From: CAYSCS01 sp964429695
Lineage (GTDB): Bacteria > Acidobacteriota > Aminicenantia > Aminicenantales > Aminicenantaceae
Direction: 5' to 3'
Length of the DNA: 64,000 nucleotides
NCBI GenBank assembly: GCA_964429695.1
Contig: CAYSCS010000087.1
Location: 24,706-88,705, forward strand
The notes beneath the pieces were generated by a model that worked only from the letters and a program-made list of their open reading frames with translations, was not told where the DNA came from and did no database searches. Of the stretch, positions 8,662 to 17,842 are shown piece by piece (position 1 is the stretch's first letter; every line of letters begins with the position of its first letter). The translations under genes and the position numbers were made by a program.

Positions 8662-10122
8662 TCAATTAAAATCATCTTTCAATTCCAATCGAGTTTTTTC
8701 TAAGCTCTCGATTAACATCTCACCAAAACTGGGATAAGGGAAGATGCTCTTAATGATGCTGGCTGCGAGAGGAAGAGCATCTTCAGGAGAAAGACAGAAT
8801 TTCATCTGCAGAAAGTTTTTACGGAATTCTCTCACCTCTTCCTTGACATTCCTCTTCCCAACAATAACTTCAGCAATGTAACCTGAAAGGACATCAAAAT
8901 CATCCTCTTTCATCCCAAAGCGAGTCATTTCTTGAACTCCCATCCGAATTCCGCTTGCTTCGAGGAAAGTTTCATCCTCAGGCAAGGCCTGGTAATTGGT
9001 TAAGATATTGTTTTCCTCCAAACGCCTTGCAATCGCCTGAGCATTCCCATAGGATTTTACCCTTATGAGCACCTGATGAGTATTGGTGAATCCTTCAGAT
9101 TCATCACCCTCGACTTTAATCCCTTTCTCTTTTAAAGCACGAGCAAAAGCCTTCGCGTTAAGCCTTACCTGTTGTTGATATTCCTGCTTAAATTCATTCA
9201 TTTCATAAGAAGCCACTAACAGAGCAAGCAGAGTTCCCAGATGATGATTGCTTGTGGAACCTGGAAAAGCCCTGCTCACGATATCCAGCCACAGATTTCT
9301 GAGCGGGCTTCCTTTTGGGAAATTTCCAGCCACTACTCCCCTCTGAGGCCCAAAAAAAGTCTTATGAGTGCTTCCTGTAATTACATCTGCTCCCTCAGCC
9401 AAAGCATCCTGAAAAACTCCGTACAAACCCAGGACATGGGCCATATCATACATGAGCACAGGCTTTGAATCCCAATCCCTGACAAAATCCGCAACAAACT
9501 TCACGGGCTCCTCACAAATGAACATGCTCTTGCCGAAGATAACAAGTTCAGGTTTTGTGCGCTCAAGAATTTCAGCAAGTTTGGCAGTGTCAGTCTTATA
9601 AGGATTATCTTTTAAAACTGGAAAATTTATTACATTTTCTTTCCCTGTTTCAGGGTTTTCTTCCACGTAATTGAAAAGCGCACCCATGGGTTGAGAACTG
9701 AGATGTCCTCCCTTGGTTAATTCATTATTCAACACCAGCTTGATTTTCCTCATCTGCTGACCCTTAGGACGATCTCGGTTTATAAAGCGCACCATGGCTT
9801 TAAACACAACCTCATTTGCCATCTGGCCGCTGATGGGCCTCAATTCAACTTCAGAGCAACCAAAGAATTTAGCGAGTTCCTTTCTTGCTTCCTCCTCGAC
9901 CTCTCTTATAAAATCTGTTCCCTGATAGAAATACACTTCTTCACCCTTCAATGTCCTGTGCTCTGCGTAGCGGCCTGAAGGATCGCATATTTCGCACATC
10001 TTCACCAGCAAAGAAGGTGTTGTTTCAGAAGGAATAAGATTAAAGGAATCCCTCTGTCTCCAGTAGTTATTTTGGATGATTTTACGGGACAAAGATGAAA
10101 TCTTTTGCTTAAGTTCGGACAT
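8662..10122 (-). CDS. Serine hydroxymethyltransferase-like PLP enzyme
   Basis: Fold-type I PLP enzyme of the SHMT family. Lys254 in TGSTHKTFFGPQRG matches the PLP lysine of GlyA (TTTTHKTLRGPRGG). YDMAHV (225-230) matches the cofactor-binding D..H, and RYAEHRT (51-57) and ISGQMANE (97-104) correspond to YAEGYPG and SGSQAN. At 486 aa it is about 60-70 residues longer than usual GlyA, and the substrate loop sequence is divergent, so glycine/serine-THF activity is likely but not certain. It lies upstream of purD, which consumes glycine. The ATG at 10122 is preceded by AAAGGAAA. A related role on another beta-hydroxy amino acid is possible. Confidence 0.75.
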   Translation of the reverse strand: MSELKQKISSLSRKIIQNNYWRQRDSFNLIPSETTPSLLVKMCEICDPSGRYAEHRTLKGEEVYFYQGTDFIREVEEEARKELAKFFGCSEVELRPISGQMANEVVFKAMVRFINRDRPKGQQMRKIKLVLNNELTKGGHLSSQPMGALFNYVEENPETGKENVINFPVLKDNPYKTDTAKLAEILERTKPELVIFGKSMFICEEPVKFVADFVRDWDSKPVLMYDMAHVLGLYGVFQDALAEGADVITGSTHKTFFGPQRGVVAGNFPKGSPLRNLWLDIVSRAFPGSTSNHHLGTLLALLVASYEMNEFKQEYQQQVRLNAKAFARALKEKGIKVEGDESEGFTNTHQVLIRVKSYGNAQAIARRLEENNILTNYQALPEDETFLEASGIRMGVQEMTRFGMKEDDFDVLSGYIAEVIVGKRNVKEEVREFRKNFLQMKFCLSPEDALPLAASIIKSIFPYPSFGEMLIESLEKTRLELKDDFN

Positions 10123-10558
10123 CGCTATTTCCTTTTATTTTAATAATCTTAAAATAATTATTTCTGTTTTTCTCCCAATCTCTCTCTAATGCTCATTTTA
10201 ACCATATTTTTCTCTATTTACAAAGATACACATGAAATAAAAGGTAATCTCTCTTACCTTATTCTATCCCCTCTTCATTTTAACTCCAATTCAAAAAGCC
10301 TGTTCTTAAAAATATATCATTTAAAAAACAGCGCTTAATTTAAATCCACCTCAAGGAAAATTATTATTCTCCTTATCCACTTTTGGTTCAAGGTCTCCAT
10401 TCAAATTTCTAACTTCTTTCTATCCCAAAGGGGAAAAAGAGCGAAATGTAATTATTAATTTTTTTCTTAAATTCAAATTTGAATCAGGGTGAATTAAATT
10501 ACGCGATCTACTTTATAATTCTCGTGTGGACGATTATTTCTTAAAGGCAAAAATATAA
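10123..10558. other. AT-rich intergenic stretch; one perfect palindrome
   Basis: 436 bases without a credible reading frame between the SHMT-like gene and ctp. A 14-nt perfect palindrome (ATTCAAATTTGAAT) lies at 10471-10484. It could be a regulatory site but has no positional support. No T-rich terminator hairpin was seen. Confidence 0.4.
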
Positions 10559-12133
10559 TCAAGAACTCTTTTCATGAATCAAGCTCTCTGCCTCAGGCAA
10601 GACCTCAATCGCTTTGAGCACTACTGGATCACTCATTCTGTAGACCTTGATTCCCTCTTCGAGCCCGAAAAGTGAGGAATGTATTTCTCTTTCAAGCTCT
10701 CTTTTTATTTCTTCCCGAGCCTCTTCAAATTCCCTTGGATCAACCTCTATCTTAATTTCCTGAAGATATAGCTTGAAATCTTCAATCACACGCTCATCGA
10801 GAGGAATACCTTTACCCACCAGGACTCTCTCTCTAAAATTTTCAATCTTCTTCCAAGGTTCGGAGACTATACTCAATTTCTCTGAGAGTGGTGTTTTATG
10901 GTTTGAAAATTTTCTAGCATAGTTGAAAAAGGCTCCTCTAAGGAGGAGCATCCCGGTCAGAGCGGTGCGACTCATGCTAACTTGATAGTCTGGAAAAATA
11001 CCACCTTGAGCGAGTACCTTTCTTCCTCTCAAAGTATACCTTACCTCTCTTTTCTCCTCGGGCACATCGCGAGAAAGCATATAATCATCGAGGTTTGTAT
11101 AATCCCTCTGGATCGATGCCCCACTTGGGGTAAAATATTCTGCAGTGGAAAGGGCAATCCCAAGTTCTTCTCCCAAAGGAAAAACAGTCTGGACTAATCC
11201 TTTTCCCCATGATTCCTCGCCCACAATTAATCCCCTATCATTGTCTCTTATCGCCCCGCAAAAAATCTCTGGGGCACTAGCACTCCCACGATTGATGAGG
11301 ATGACGAGGGGAATTTGCTCGTATTGATTCCCCCGCACTGCTTTAAACTCTCTATTGTAATAGGGATTCCTCCCCTTTATGGAAACAAGAAGCGCTCCCT
11401 TTGGCAGGAATTCATCGGCAAGCTCTAACGATTGCATGAATGTTCCTCCTCCATTCTCCCTGAGGTCAAGAATCAGCTTCCTCATTCCCTGTCCACTCAA
11501 TCTCTCCATCTTCTCCTCAAACTCGTGAGTAGTGGTAGAAGAAAAATTTCTGATTGAGATATATCCTATTCCTTCCTCGAGAATAAAGGCATAAGGAACG
11601 CTATAAAGAGGAATCTCCTCCCTTTCCACAGTCAGCTCAAATGGTTCTTTAAGCCCTTCTCTAACTATGGTTATAGTGACACTCGTTCCTTTCGGCCCCC
11701 TCAATTTTTGCATTGCCTCAAAGCTCGAAATAGGTTTAGTGCTTTCTCCGTTGATATGAGAGATCACATCCCCTGCCTGGATTCCAAGTCTATAAGCTGG
11801 ACCTCCCTCAATTGGTGAGATGACTACGAGTCTGTCCTCCTGCTTCTGAATCATTATCCCCAATCCGTGATATTTTCCGCTGTGTTCTTCTTTAAGACGA
11901 GAAAAATTTTCAGGTTCGAGAAAATAAGAATGGGGATCAAGAGTCTGAAGCATTCCTCTTATAATGGCGAAAATGAGCTCTTTCTGGTTTACTTGATCAA
12001 AATAGTTTTCCTCAATCAGAGAGAGCATTGAAGAGATTTTATCCACTCCAGAGCTCCAGAAATCTTCAACCCGTGCAGGAATGAAAATCAGGAGAGAGGA
12101 GGTTAAAAGGGAAATTAATATCTTTCTCTTCAT
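10559..12133 (-). CDS. ctpA: S41 carboxyl-terminal processing protease (CtpA/Prc family)
   Basis: Exported serine protease that trims or degrades envelope proteins from their C-termini. A hydrophobic signal segment (residues 4-20) is followed by the Ctp N-terminal region, a PDZ domain (about 90-160, GLGIMIQ and GIQAGDVISHING) and the S41 domain. The Ser/Lys dyad is Ser286 in GSASAPEI and Lys311 in WGKG, 25 residues apart as in Prc. The reading frame opens with TTG at 12136; the ATG at 12133 is the better start. It diverges from tatA, sharing a short intergenic region. Confidence 0.92.
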   Translation of the reverse strand: MKRKILISLLTSSLLIFIPARVEDFWSSGVDKISSMLSLIEENYFDQVNQKELIFAIIRGMLQTLDPHSYFLEPENFSRLKEEHSGKYHGLGIMIQKQEDRLVVISPIEGGPAYRLGIQAGDVISHINGESTKPISSFEAMQKLRGPKGTSVTITIVREGLKEPFELTVEREEIPLYSVPYAFILEEGIGYISIRNFSSTTTHEFEEKMERLSGQGMRKLILDLRENGGGTFMQSLELADEFLPKGALLVSIKGRNPYYNREFKAVRGNQYEQIPLVILINRGSASAPEIFCGAIRDNDRGLIVGEESWGKGLVQTVFPLGEELGIALSTAEYFTPSGASIQRDYTNLDDYMLSRDVPEEKREVRYTLRGRKVLAQGGIFPDYQVSMSRTALTGMLLLRGAFFNYARKFSNHKTPLSEKLSIVSEPWKKIENFRERVLVGKGIPLDERVIEDFKLYLQEIKIEVDPREFEEAREEIKRELEREIHSSLFGLEEGIKVYRMSDPVVLKAIEVLPEAESLIHEKSS

Positions 12134-12177
12134 CAAGATAAATCCTATCAGAGCAAGAGTCTGTTGTAAAGCTCATA

Positions 12178-12206
12178 TTGACTTATCTTCCTTGAAGGAC
12201 TATATT
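12178..12206 (+). promoter_or_regulatory. Predicted promoter for the tatA-tatC operon
   Basis: TTGACT (12178-12183), 17-nt spacer, TATATT (12201-12206). Transcription would begin near 12213, 10 nt before the tatA ATG at 12223. This excludes the upstream in-frame GTG at 12211 as start. Confidence 0.6.
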
Positions 12207-12222
12207 TCCAGTGGATTTTCAA

Positions 12223-12468
12223 ATGTTTGGAAATATAGGATTTCCGGAACTACTCGTCATCCTCGCCATAGCCTTATTGATTTTTGGTCCCAAAAAGCTC
12301 CCTGAAGTAGGACGCTCCCTCGGCAGAGCAATCAGGGAATTTCGCAGAACATCGGATGAAATCAAGGAAAAAATAGAAGAAGAAATCCGTGCCGAAGAAT
12401 TAAGGGAAATAAAAGAAGAGATTAAGAAGGACATAGAAGGTGATGAGGAAGGGAAAGAAATCTCCTGA
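12223..12468 (+). CDS. tatA: Sec-independent translocase subunit TatA
   Basis: Pore-forming subunit of the twin-arginine pathway for folded proteins. MFGNIGFPELLVILAIALL is the family N-terminus with one transmembrane helix, then the hinge FGPKKLPEVGRSLG and a charged amphipathic tail. The frame extends back to a GTG at 12211, but the predicted promoter places the transcript start after it, so the ATG is used (81 aa). It overlaps tatC by about 26 nt. No separate tatB is present, so this is a minimal TatA-TatC system, unless TatB is elsewhere. Confidence 0.92.
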   Translation: MFGNIGFPELLVILAIALLIFGPKKLPEVGRSLGRAIREFRRTSDEIKEKIEEEIRAEELREIKEEIKKDIEGDEEGKEIS

Positions 12469-13210
12469 CGAGATGACCTTCCTTGAACATCTCGAAGACC
12501 TCAGAAAAAGAATCTTCTACTCATTCATTGCCATCATCATCGCCCTCATTCCCGCTTGGGTCTTCAGCAAAGATATCTACAGAATCCTGGCAAGACCTGT
12601 AACTCAATTCCTCCCAGAAGGAACTAAACTTGCCTACACTACTCTTACCGCCCCCTTCATGCTCTACATCAAGGTTTCCTTCCTCGCCGCCATCTTCTTT
12701 ACCTCCCCCTTCATATTCTTGCAATTCTGGTACTTTGTTGCTCCTGGTCTCTATCAAAAAGAAAAAAAATACGTAATACCTTTCGTAATCTTTACTTCAA
12801 CTTTTTTCATCCTTGGTGCTCTTTTTGGCTATTTCATTGTCTTCCCCTGGGCCTGCCATTTCTTCCTGAGGATGGGAGCTGATTTTCAACCTGTCATAAC
12901 CGTGGATAAATATTTCAGTCTTGCACTCAGAATGCTTCTGGGTATTGCAACCATCTTCGAACTTCCCACCCTCGTTTTCTTCCTCTCTCGAATGGGGATC
13001 ATAACCCATGGCTGGATGATAAAGAACTTCAAGTATGCAGTCCTCGCTGTCTTCATTATAGCCGCGGTCATAACACCGACACCCGACATGATTACCCAGA
13101 GTATCCTCGCTGTTCCTATGCTCGCACTCTACGGTTTAAGTATCCTGATTGCCTTTATCTTCGGGAAGAAAAAAGAAAAAAAATCAGAAAAAGACACTCC
13201 TGCAGGATGA
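12443..13210 (+). CDS. tatC: Sec-independent translocase subunit TatC
   Basis: Twin-arginine signal receptor, six transmembrane helices. The N-terminus TFLEHLEDLRKRI is the conserved signal-binding element (usually LxEHLxELR). The FxxxFGYFxVFPWACHFF-like region around 125-140 and the terminal PTPDMITQ are family hallmarks. Starts are ambiguous: GTG 12440, ATG 12443 and ATG 12473. The ATG at 12443 gives a short cytoplasmic lead before the motif. It overlaps the end of tatA, which implies translational coupling. Confidence 0.93.
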   Translation: MRKGKKSPDEMTFLEHLEDLRKRIFYSFIAIIIALIPAWVFSKDIYRILARPVTQFLPEGTKLAYTTLTAPFMLYIKVSFLAAIFFTSPFIFLQFWYFVAPGLYQKEKKYVIPFVIFTSTFFILGALFGYFIVFPWACHFFLRMGADFQPVITVDKYFSLALRMLLGIATIFELPTLVFFLSRMGIITHGWMIKNFKYAVLAVFIIAAVITPTPDMITQSILAVPMLALYGLSILIAFIFGKKKEKKSEKDTPAG

Positions 13211-13220
13211 AAGAGAGCAA

Positions 13221-13796
13221 ATGAAAAAAAGCCCAAGGCTTATAGGATTAACGGGAACAAACGGAGCAGGAAAAGGGGAAGTGGCTTTGTACCTTAAAAG
13301 AAAAGGGTATGAAATTTTCTCTCTTTCCGACCTCATCCGCGAAGAATTGAGAAAAAGGCGCATGACAATGACCAGAGACGACTTGATCAAAATGGGAAAT
13401 CAATTACGAGAAAAATTTGGTGCTGATATACTTGCCAGACGAATCATGAAAAAAATTAAAGGAAAAGCAGTCATCGATAGCATCCGTAACCCTGAGGAAG
13501 TGAAATATTTGAAGAAAAAGAAAGGATTTATTCTGCTTGCCATAGATGCCCCTCCCCGAATAAGATATGAAAGGGTGAAGAAAAGGGGAAGAGAAGAATC
13601 AGTGAAATCTTTCAAGGAATTCTTGAAAAAAGAGGCAGAGGAAATGAAAGACTTCAAAAATGGACAACAGCTCCACAGCTGCATTAAACTTGCTGACATA
13701 AAAATCATCAATGATGGATCCCTTGAAAATCTCTATCAAAAACTTGAGGAGTTGCTATGGAATCTAAGAGAATCTCAAAAGATGAATATTACCTGA
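13221..13796 (+). CDS. P-loop nucleotide kinase, dephospho-CoA-kinase/UPF0200-like
   Basis: Small P-loop NTPase (191 aa from the ATG at 13221). Walker A is GTNGAGKG near residue 12, an SIRNPEEV motif corresponds to the segment found in UPF0200/AAA_18-type kinases, and RxxRxxKRGRE resembles the LID arginines of nucleotide kinases. The real substrate is unknown. The frame also opens at TTG 13149 inside tatC, which is unlikely. It overlaps the dCMP deaminase by 40 nt, so the two products are probably made together. In some eukaryotic dCMP deaminases and in AvcD-type defence deaminases similar P-loop and deaminase domains are fused. Confidence 0.7.
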   Translation: MKKSPRLIGLTGTNGAGKGEVALYLKRKGYEIFSLSDLIREELRKRRMTMTRDDLIKMGNQLREKFGADILARRIMKKIKGKAVIDSIRNPEEVKYLKKKKGFILLAIDAPPRIRYERVKKRGREESVKSFKEFLKKEAEEMKDFKNGQQLHSCIKLADIKIINDGSLENLYQKLEELLWNLRESQKMNIT

Positions 13797-14266
13797 ACAT
13801 AGCTAAAGAAGTAGCTCGGAGAAGCACCTGTTTCCGTCGCTCCATAGGTGCCCTCATCATTCGAGATGACCAGATAATCTCCACTGGCTATGTAGGAGCT
13901 CCGCGAAAGACAAAAGACAGCCTTGAACATGGATTTTGTCTAAGGGACAAACTTAAAATTCCGCATGGCCAGCGCTATGAGCTCTGCCGCAGTGTGCATG
14001 CAGAACAGAATGCCATCATCAATGCCGCAAGAGCAGGGGTAAGCCTGTTAGGAGGAGACATTTATATCTATGGAAGCACCTACCAAAAAAATGAACCCAT
14101 AGATGCTTTCCCCTGCTTCATTTGCAAGAAGATGATTATCAATGCGGGTCTGAAAAGAGTCGTATGCTCCACCTCAAGAGGGGGAATGAAAATATTCAAG
14201 GTTAAAGATTGGATTACCAATTGGCAGAAGAATGATATTCTCGATAATGAACACCGCTATGGATAG
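13757..14266 (+). CDS. dCMP deaminase family protein
   Basis: Zinc-dependent deoxycytidylate deaminase (dCMP to dUMP), feeding thymidylate synthesis. The zinc/catalytic signature is H81-A-E83 and PC120-x2-C123, with the ComEB-type region YVGAPR and a Cys-containing insert before HAEQNAI. The length of 169 aa is normal. GGAG lies 5 nt upstream of the ATG, inside the kinase gene it overlaps by 40 nt. Its 3' end overlaps the next gene by up to 35 nt. Whether it is housekeeping or part of a P-loop/deaminase partnership cannot be decided from sequence. Confidence 0.87.
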   Translation: MESKRISKDEYYLNIAKEVARRSTCFRRSIGALIIRDDQIISTGYVGAPRKTKDSLEHGFCLRDKLKIPHGQRYELCRSVHAEQNAIINAARAGVSLLGGDIYIYGSTYQKNEPIDAFPCFICKKMIINAGLKRVVCSTSRGGMKIFKVKDWITNWQKNDILDNEHRYG

Positions 14267-16508
14267 TTCTCAGTTTAAATTTAAAGTAATTCTCTCTTTC
14301 TTCCCTAAAATCCTAAAATCTAAAAGAACAAATATCTTTTCACCCTTAATCAGGCACATTCCAGGCGTCTTCTTTTTGCTCCTTCTCACCTTCACTCCCT
14401 ATGCCTTTTTCCGCTCAGCCACGAGGATGCCTCAAAACTTACCCCCACAGAGAAACCTCCTTCAGCTTCTGGGGATCAGTCCAAGCCCTGAATCAATTGA
14501 TTACGTTCAGAACAAGACACAGTTTCAGCTCCATAATCTTCTCACCGAACAACGCCATCCCAAGACCTGGAACTTGAGCGAGGTAGTCAGGCAAGGCTTT
14601 CTCCCTGGACTAAAGGCTCTTCTTGCAGTGGATGAAGATATCACTAAAAAGCTGGAAAACTTCTCATATGAGATGAAAACTTGCGAGGAGTTAACCAAGG
14701 CCTTTGAAGAATCCTTCCTCGGTCACAAGAAAATCTATATCTATGGATGTGGAGCAACTGGCCGCTTAGCCAAACAGATGGAAAGCAGTTTCTGGCGACC
14801 TTTCTGGAAAAAAATAAAAAGTGAAAGAAAGATATGGACCAAGCTCAAAACACAATTAGGCGAATCCATAGAAGATAGACTCATGGGAGAAATGACGGGA
14901 GCAGATAAAGCCCTAATCAGCTCTCTGGAAGGATTGGAAGACCTTCAGCTCATCGGAAGACTTCAGCTTGAAGAGAAAAAAATAAAAAAGGGTGATCTTG
15001 TAATCTGTGTCACTGAAGGTGGCGAGACTTCATCGGTAATCGGAACAATCCTGGCTGCCCTTGATTTATGGAAGAAAGAAGGCAATTTTGACCCTCTTGA
15101 ATCAAGGAAAAGTCTCTATTTTATTTATAACAACCCAGATTCGACCCTCCTTCCCCTTGAAAGAAGTCGCAGAGTAATTGAAGAGCCTGGAATTTCGAAG
15201 ATAAACCTTACTACAGGTCCCCAGGCAATAAGCGGGTCGACCAGGATGCAGGCAACCACAATCGAAACCTTTGTTATCGGCACCATTCTTGAGACAGCTC
15301 TAGAGAGAACCCTGAGAAAATTCCTGACAAAAAAGGAAATGTCCCATCTTGGTTTTGAGTCTTCTCTCTCTCTCGAGGAAAGGCTGGGGAACTTTCCGAA
15401 CATCCTCAACCAGCTCAAGAAATCTCTTCCTTCTATCTCTCTCTTCACAGAAATGGAGGCAAAAACCTATGAAGAAGGTCATTTTACTACTTATTTTGCC
15501 AACAGGGGTCTAATCACAGTCTTCATAGATAGCACAGAAAGAAGCCCTACATTTCGCCTCCTTCCGCTGGATACAGTCAAAGAAAAACAGAGGAGATGCT
15601 GGGTTCAGCTCTGGACTTCTGCGACAAATCTTCAAGAAGCCTGGGAAAAATTCCTCGGGAGAACTTTCCGCGGGCTATCATCTGCATTCTACGAGCGCGC
15701 CTTCGAAGAGGAAATTGAAGACCCCTTTCTAAAAAAGGCTGCCCTAGAGAGCCTAAAGAATGCTGGAGACGACCAACAATTCTTGTACGACTTTTCTCTC
15801 TCTGAATCAAACCTTTCCTGGAGAGGTCCAAAAGCAGGTGATTTGGGTGTCTGTGTACTCATCAGCCCAGAAGAAAAAGAGCTTGAAGATGAGCATTCTC
15901 ATTTCAGGGATTTCCTGAGGCTTTTTATAAAGGAAAAGGCAAGAATCGCTGGTTTAGCAATCAGCGATAAATCCTATGGAGAGATAGAAGAAATCATAAA
16001 AAAAATTCTAGAATTCAATCTTAGAAAGGAAGGGTGCCTTGTTGTCGTCAATGTTAGCTCCAAAAACGACCCCTTCCACCTCAACCAGCAGATTGCCCTC
16101 AAGATGCTTCTCAATGCTCACTCCACTGCAGTAATGACCTATCTAGGGAGGGTAATCGGAAACACGATGACGAATGTAAGCCCCAGCAACCTCAAGCTCG
16201 TTGGGCGTGCCACATACCTCGTTCAATCTCATGTGAATGACATTCTCGTCAAGCCTCAATGGATCAAGCGCTATGGCCTATTTCCCCTTATCTCCTATGG
16301 AGAAGCAAATGCTGTCCTCTTCGAATCAATCGCTTTTCTCAAACAGAAAAAAGACATGACCCAGCAAACCGCAGAGGTAGCACTTTCCATAATCAGGATT
16401 CTCGAATCCATTCGTCTTCAAGAAGGAATTTCCAATGAAAGGGCACTGGAAATAGTCAAGAATCAAGGACTGAGAAATTATCTCTTAGAATTGATTGAAG
16501 AAAAATGA
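14232..16508 (+). CDS. Large MurQ/GCKR-like SIS-domain protein with N-terminal hydrophobic segment
   Basis: SIS-fold protein related to MurNAc-6-phosphate etherase (MurQ) and glucokinase regulatory protein. First SIS domain: YGCGATGRLAKQMES (171-185, compare GAGTSGRLGVLDASE), ICVTEGGETSSVIG (258-271) and ISGSTRMQATT (333-343). The MurQ C-terminal signature (K.LLNAHSTAVMTYLGRV.GN.M.NV) appears only at 624-649, so about 280 residues separate parts that are nearly contiguous in MurQ. This suggests a second, degenerate SIS unit (GCKR-like) or a large insertion. At 758 aa it is over twice MurQ's length. A hydrophobic run at 44-60 predicts a membrane anchor or signal. Starts at 14232, 14247 and 14259 are possible; none has a good Shine-Dalgarno. 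It overlaps the NamZ gene by 4 nt. Confidence 0.72.
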   Translation: MIFSIMNTAMDSSQFKFKVILSFFPKILKSKRTNIFSPLIRHIPGVFFLLLLTFTPYAFFRSATRMPQNLPPQRNLLQLLGISPSPESIDYVQNKTQFQLHNLLTEQRHPKTWNLSEVVRQGFLPGLKALLAVDEDITKKLENFSYEMKTCEELTKAFEESFLGHKKIYIYGCGATGRLAKQMESSFWRPFWKKIKSERKIWTKLKTQLGESIEDRLMGEMTGADKALISSLEGLEDLQLIGRLQLEEKKIKKGDLVICVTEGGETSSVIGTILAALDLWKKEGNFDPLESRKSLYFIYNNPDSTLLPLERSRRVIEEPGISKINLTTGPQAISGSTRMQATTIETFVIGTILETALERTLRKFLTKKEMSHLGFESSLSLEERLGNFPNILNQLKKSLPSISLFTEMEAKTYEEGHFTTYFANRGLITVFIDSTERSPTFRLLPLDTVKEKQRRCWVQLWTSATNLQEAWEKFLGRTFRGLSSAFYERAFEEEIEDPFLKKAALESLKNAGDDQQFLYDFSLSESNLSWRGPKAGDLGVCVLISPEEKELEDEHSHFRDFLRLFIKEKARIAGLAISDKSYGEIEEIIKKILEFNLRKEGCLVVVNVSSKNDPFHLNQQIALKMLLNAHSTAVMTYLGRVIGNTMTNVSPSNLKLVGRATYLVQSHVNDILVKPQWIKRYGLFPLISYGEANAVLFESIAFLKQKKDMTQQTAEVALSIIRILESIRLQEGISNERALEIVKNQGLRNYLLELIEEK

Positions 16509-17758
16509 AAAAGTTGAAGCTCCATTTTCTCCTTAATCCTGGGAGTCGAGTAATCTTTCTCCTCTTGTTTTCCTTTTCATTGATGAATCCACAGGAATTG
16601 CCACGGGTAGAACTGGGAAATGAAATCTTTATTAAGAATTTTCCTTCTGAGCTTGAAGGAAAACGCCTTGGGCTTATAATAAACCAGACTTCTTTTCTCC
16701 CTCAAGGGAAGCCGCTCCTCCAGGCCCTTCTTGAACTCCAAAAGAAAGTTACAGCCATTTTTTCACCAGAGCATGGATATTCTGGAGAAATAGAAGGGGG
16801 AAAATTGGTGGAAGATGTCCTTAAAGGAGATATTAAAATTTATAGCTTATATGGAAAAACAAAAAGACCATCGTCAGAACAAATGAAGGAAATCGATGCT
16901 TTTATTTACGATATTCAGGATGTGGGCACAAGATTCTATACCTATATCACCACTTTGAAATACGTGCTCGAGGCAGCTGCGCAAGCGAGGATTCCTGTTT
17001 ATGTTCTCGACCGCCCTAACCCCTGCGGAGGGGTCATAGTCGAAGGACCATTGCTCGCGCCTGAATATGAATCTTTCATCGGAGCTCTTCCCATTCCCAT
17101 TCGCTATGGACTCACAGTAGGCGAACTGGCCATGATGATGAAAGGAGAGGGATGGGTGGCGAAAGAAGTTGAACTCCACATCTACAAGATGAACAACTGG
17201 CAAAGGCATTTCTTCTGGAAAAATACAGGGCTCAAATGGATTCCCCCTTCACCCAACATGCCCTCCCCTAAAACAGCCATTATTTATCCAGGGACTGGTC
17301 TCCTTGGGGCTTTGAGAATCAATCCTGGATTGGGAACGCTGAACCCTTTCCTTCAACTCGGTGCTCCCTGGCTTAAAACAGAAACTCTATTGAAAAAACT
17401 AAATCAAGGAAAATCCTACGGAATAGAGCTCGAACCCATAGATTACACACCTCGCTCACTTCTCGGAAAGACTCTCCACCCTCCTTATGAGAACAGGCTT
17501 TGCCATGGGATAAAGGTAATCATTAAAGAAGAAGAAAAATTTTATGCGCTTAAATTTGTTCTTGATCTCATTAACATCCTCCACGAGTTAAATCAAAAAG
17601 AAATTCTCCCCTATTCAAATCAACTGAATCTCATGTTCGGCAAAAAACACCTTGCCGATTTTCTCGAGGGGAAAATTGAATTTGATTCCCTCAAAAAAGA
17701 AATTGAAAAAGATGAAAAAATCTTTCAGAAAAAAAGAGCTCCTTATCTCCTTTATTGA
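16505..17758 (+). CDS. namZ: NamZ-type exo-beta-N-acetylmuramidase (DUF1343)
   Basis: DUF1343 family, whose Bacillus subtilis member NamZ releases terminal MurNAc from peptidoglycan fragments. Family motifs are clear: IFSPEHGYSGE (85-95), DIQDVGTRFYTY (136-147), VLDRPNPCGG (167-176), VEGPLL (179-184) and PIPIRYGLTVGELA (196-209). A hydrophobic N-terminal segment (17-27) predicts export to the periplasm. The length of 417 aa is typical. ATGA overlap with the MurQ-like gene suggests they work together on muropeptide sugars, matching the murQ/namZ association known in Bacillus. No MurNAc kinase or transporter is nearby. Confidence 0.88.
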   Translation: MKKLKLHFLLNPGSRVIFLLLFSFSLMNPQELPRVELGNEIFIKNFPSELEGKRLGLIINQTSFLPQGKPLLQALLELQKKVTAIFSPEHGYSGEIEGGKLVEDVLKGDIKIYSLYGKTKRPSSEQMKEIDAFIYDIQDVGTRFYTYITTLKYVLEAAAQARIPVYVLDRPNPCGGVIVEGPLLAPEYESFIGALPIPIRYGLTVGELAMMMKGEGWVAKEVELHIYKMNNWQRHFFWKNTGLKWIPPSPNMPSPKTAIIYPGTGLLGALRINPGLGTLNPFLQLGAPWLKTETLLKKLNQGKSYGIELEPIDYTPRSLLGKTLHPPYENRLCHGIKVIIKEEEKFYALKFVLDLINILHELNQKEILPYSNQLNLMFGKKHLADFLEGKIEFDSLKKEIEKDEKIFQKKRAPYLLY

Positions 17759-17842
17759 AAGATTGATGAAAATTTTAAAGACCAAAACATCATGCTTAAT
17801 TTTAAGGTGAATAAAACACGGAACGACTAAATAGGGAGTGAA

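Noticed and set aside
10471..10484. ATTCAAATTTGAAT palindrome as an operator
   Set aside because: Perfect, but not near a recognisable promoter, and easily produced in such A+T-rich DNA.
13149..13220. N-terminal extension of the P-loop kinase from TTG
   Set aside because: It lies in tatC and is a lysine-rich stretch with no family counterpart; the ATG at 13221 begins the conserved P-loop domain.
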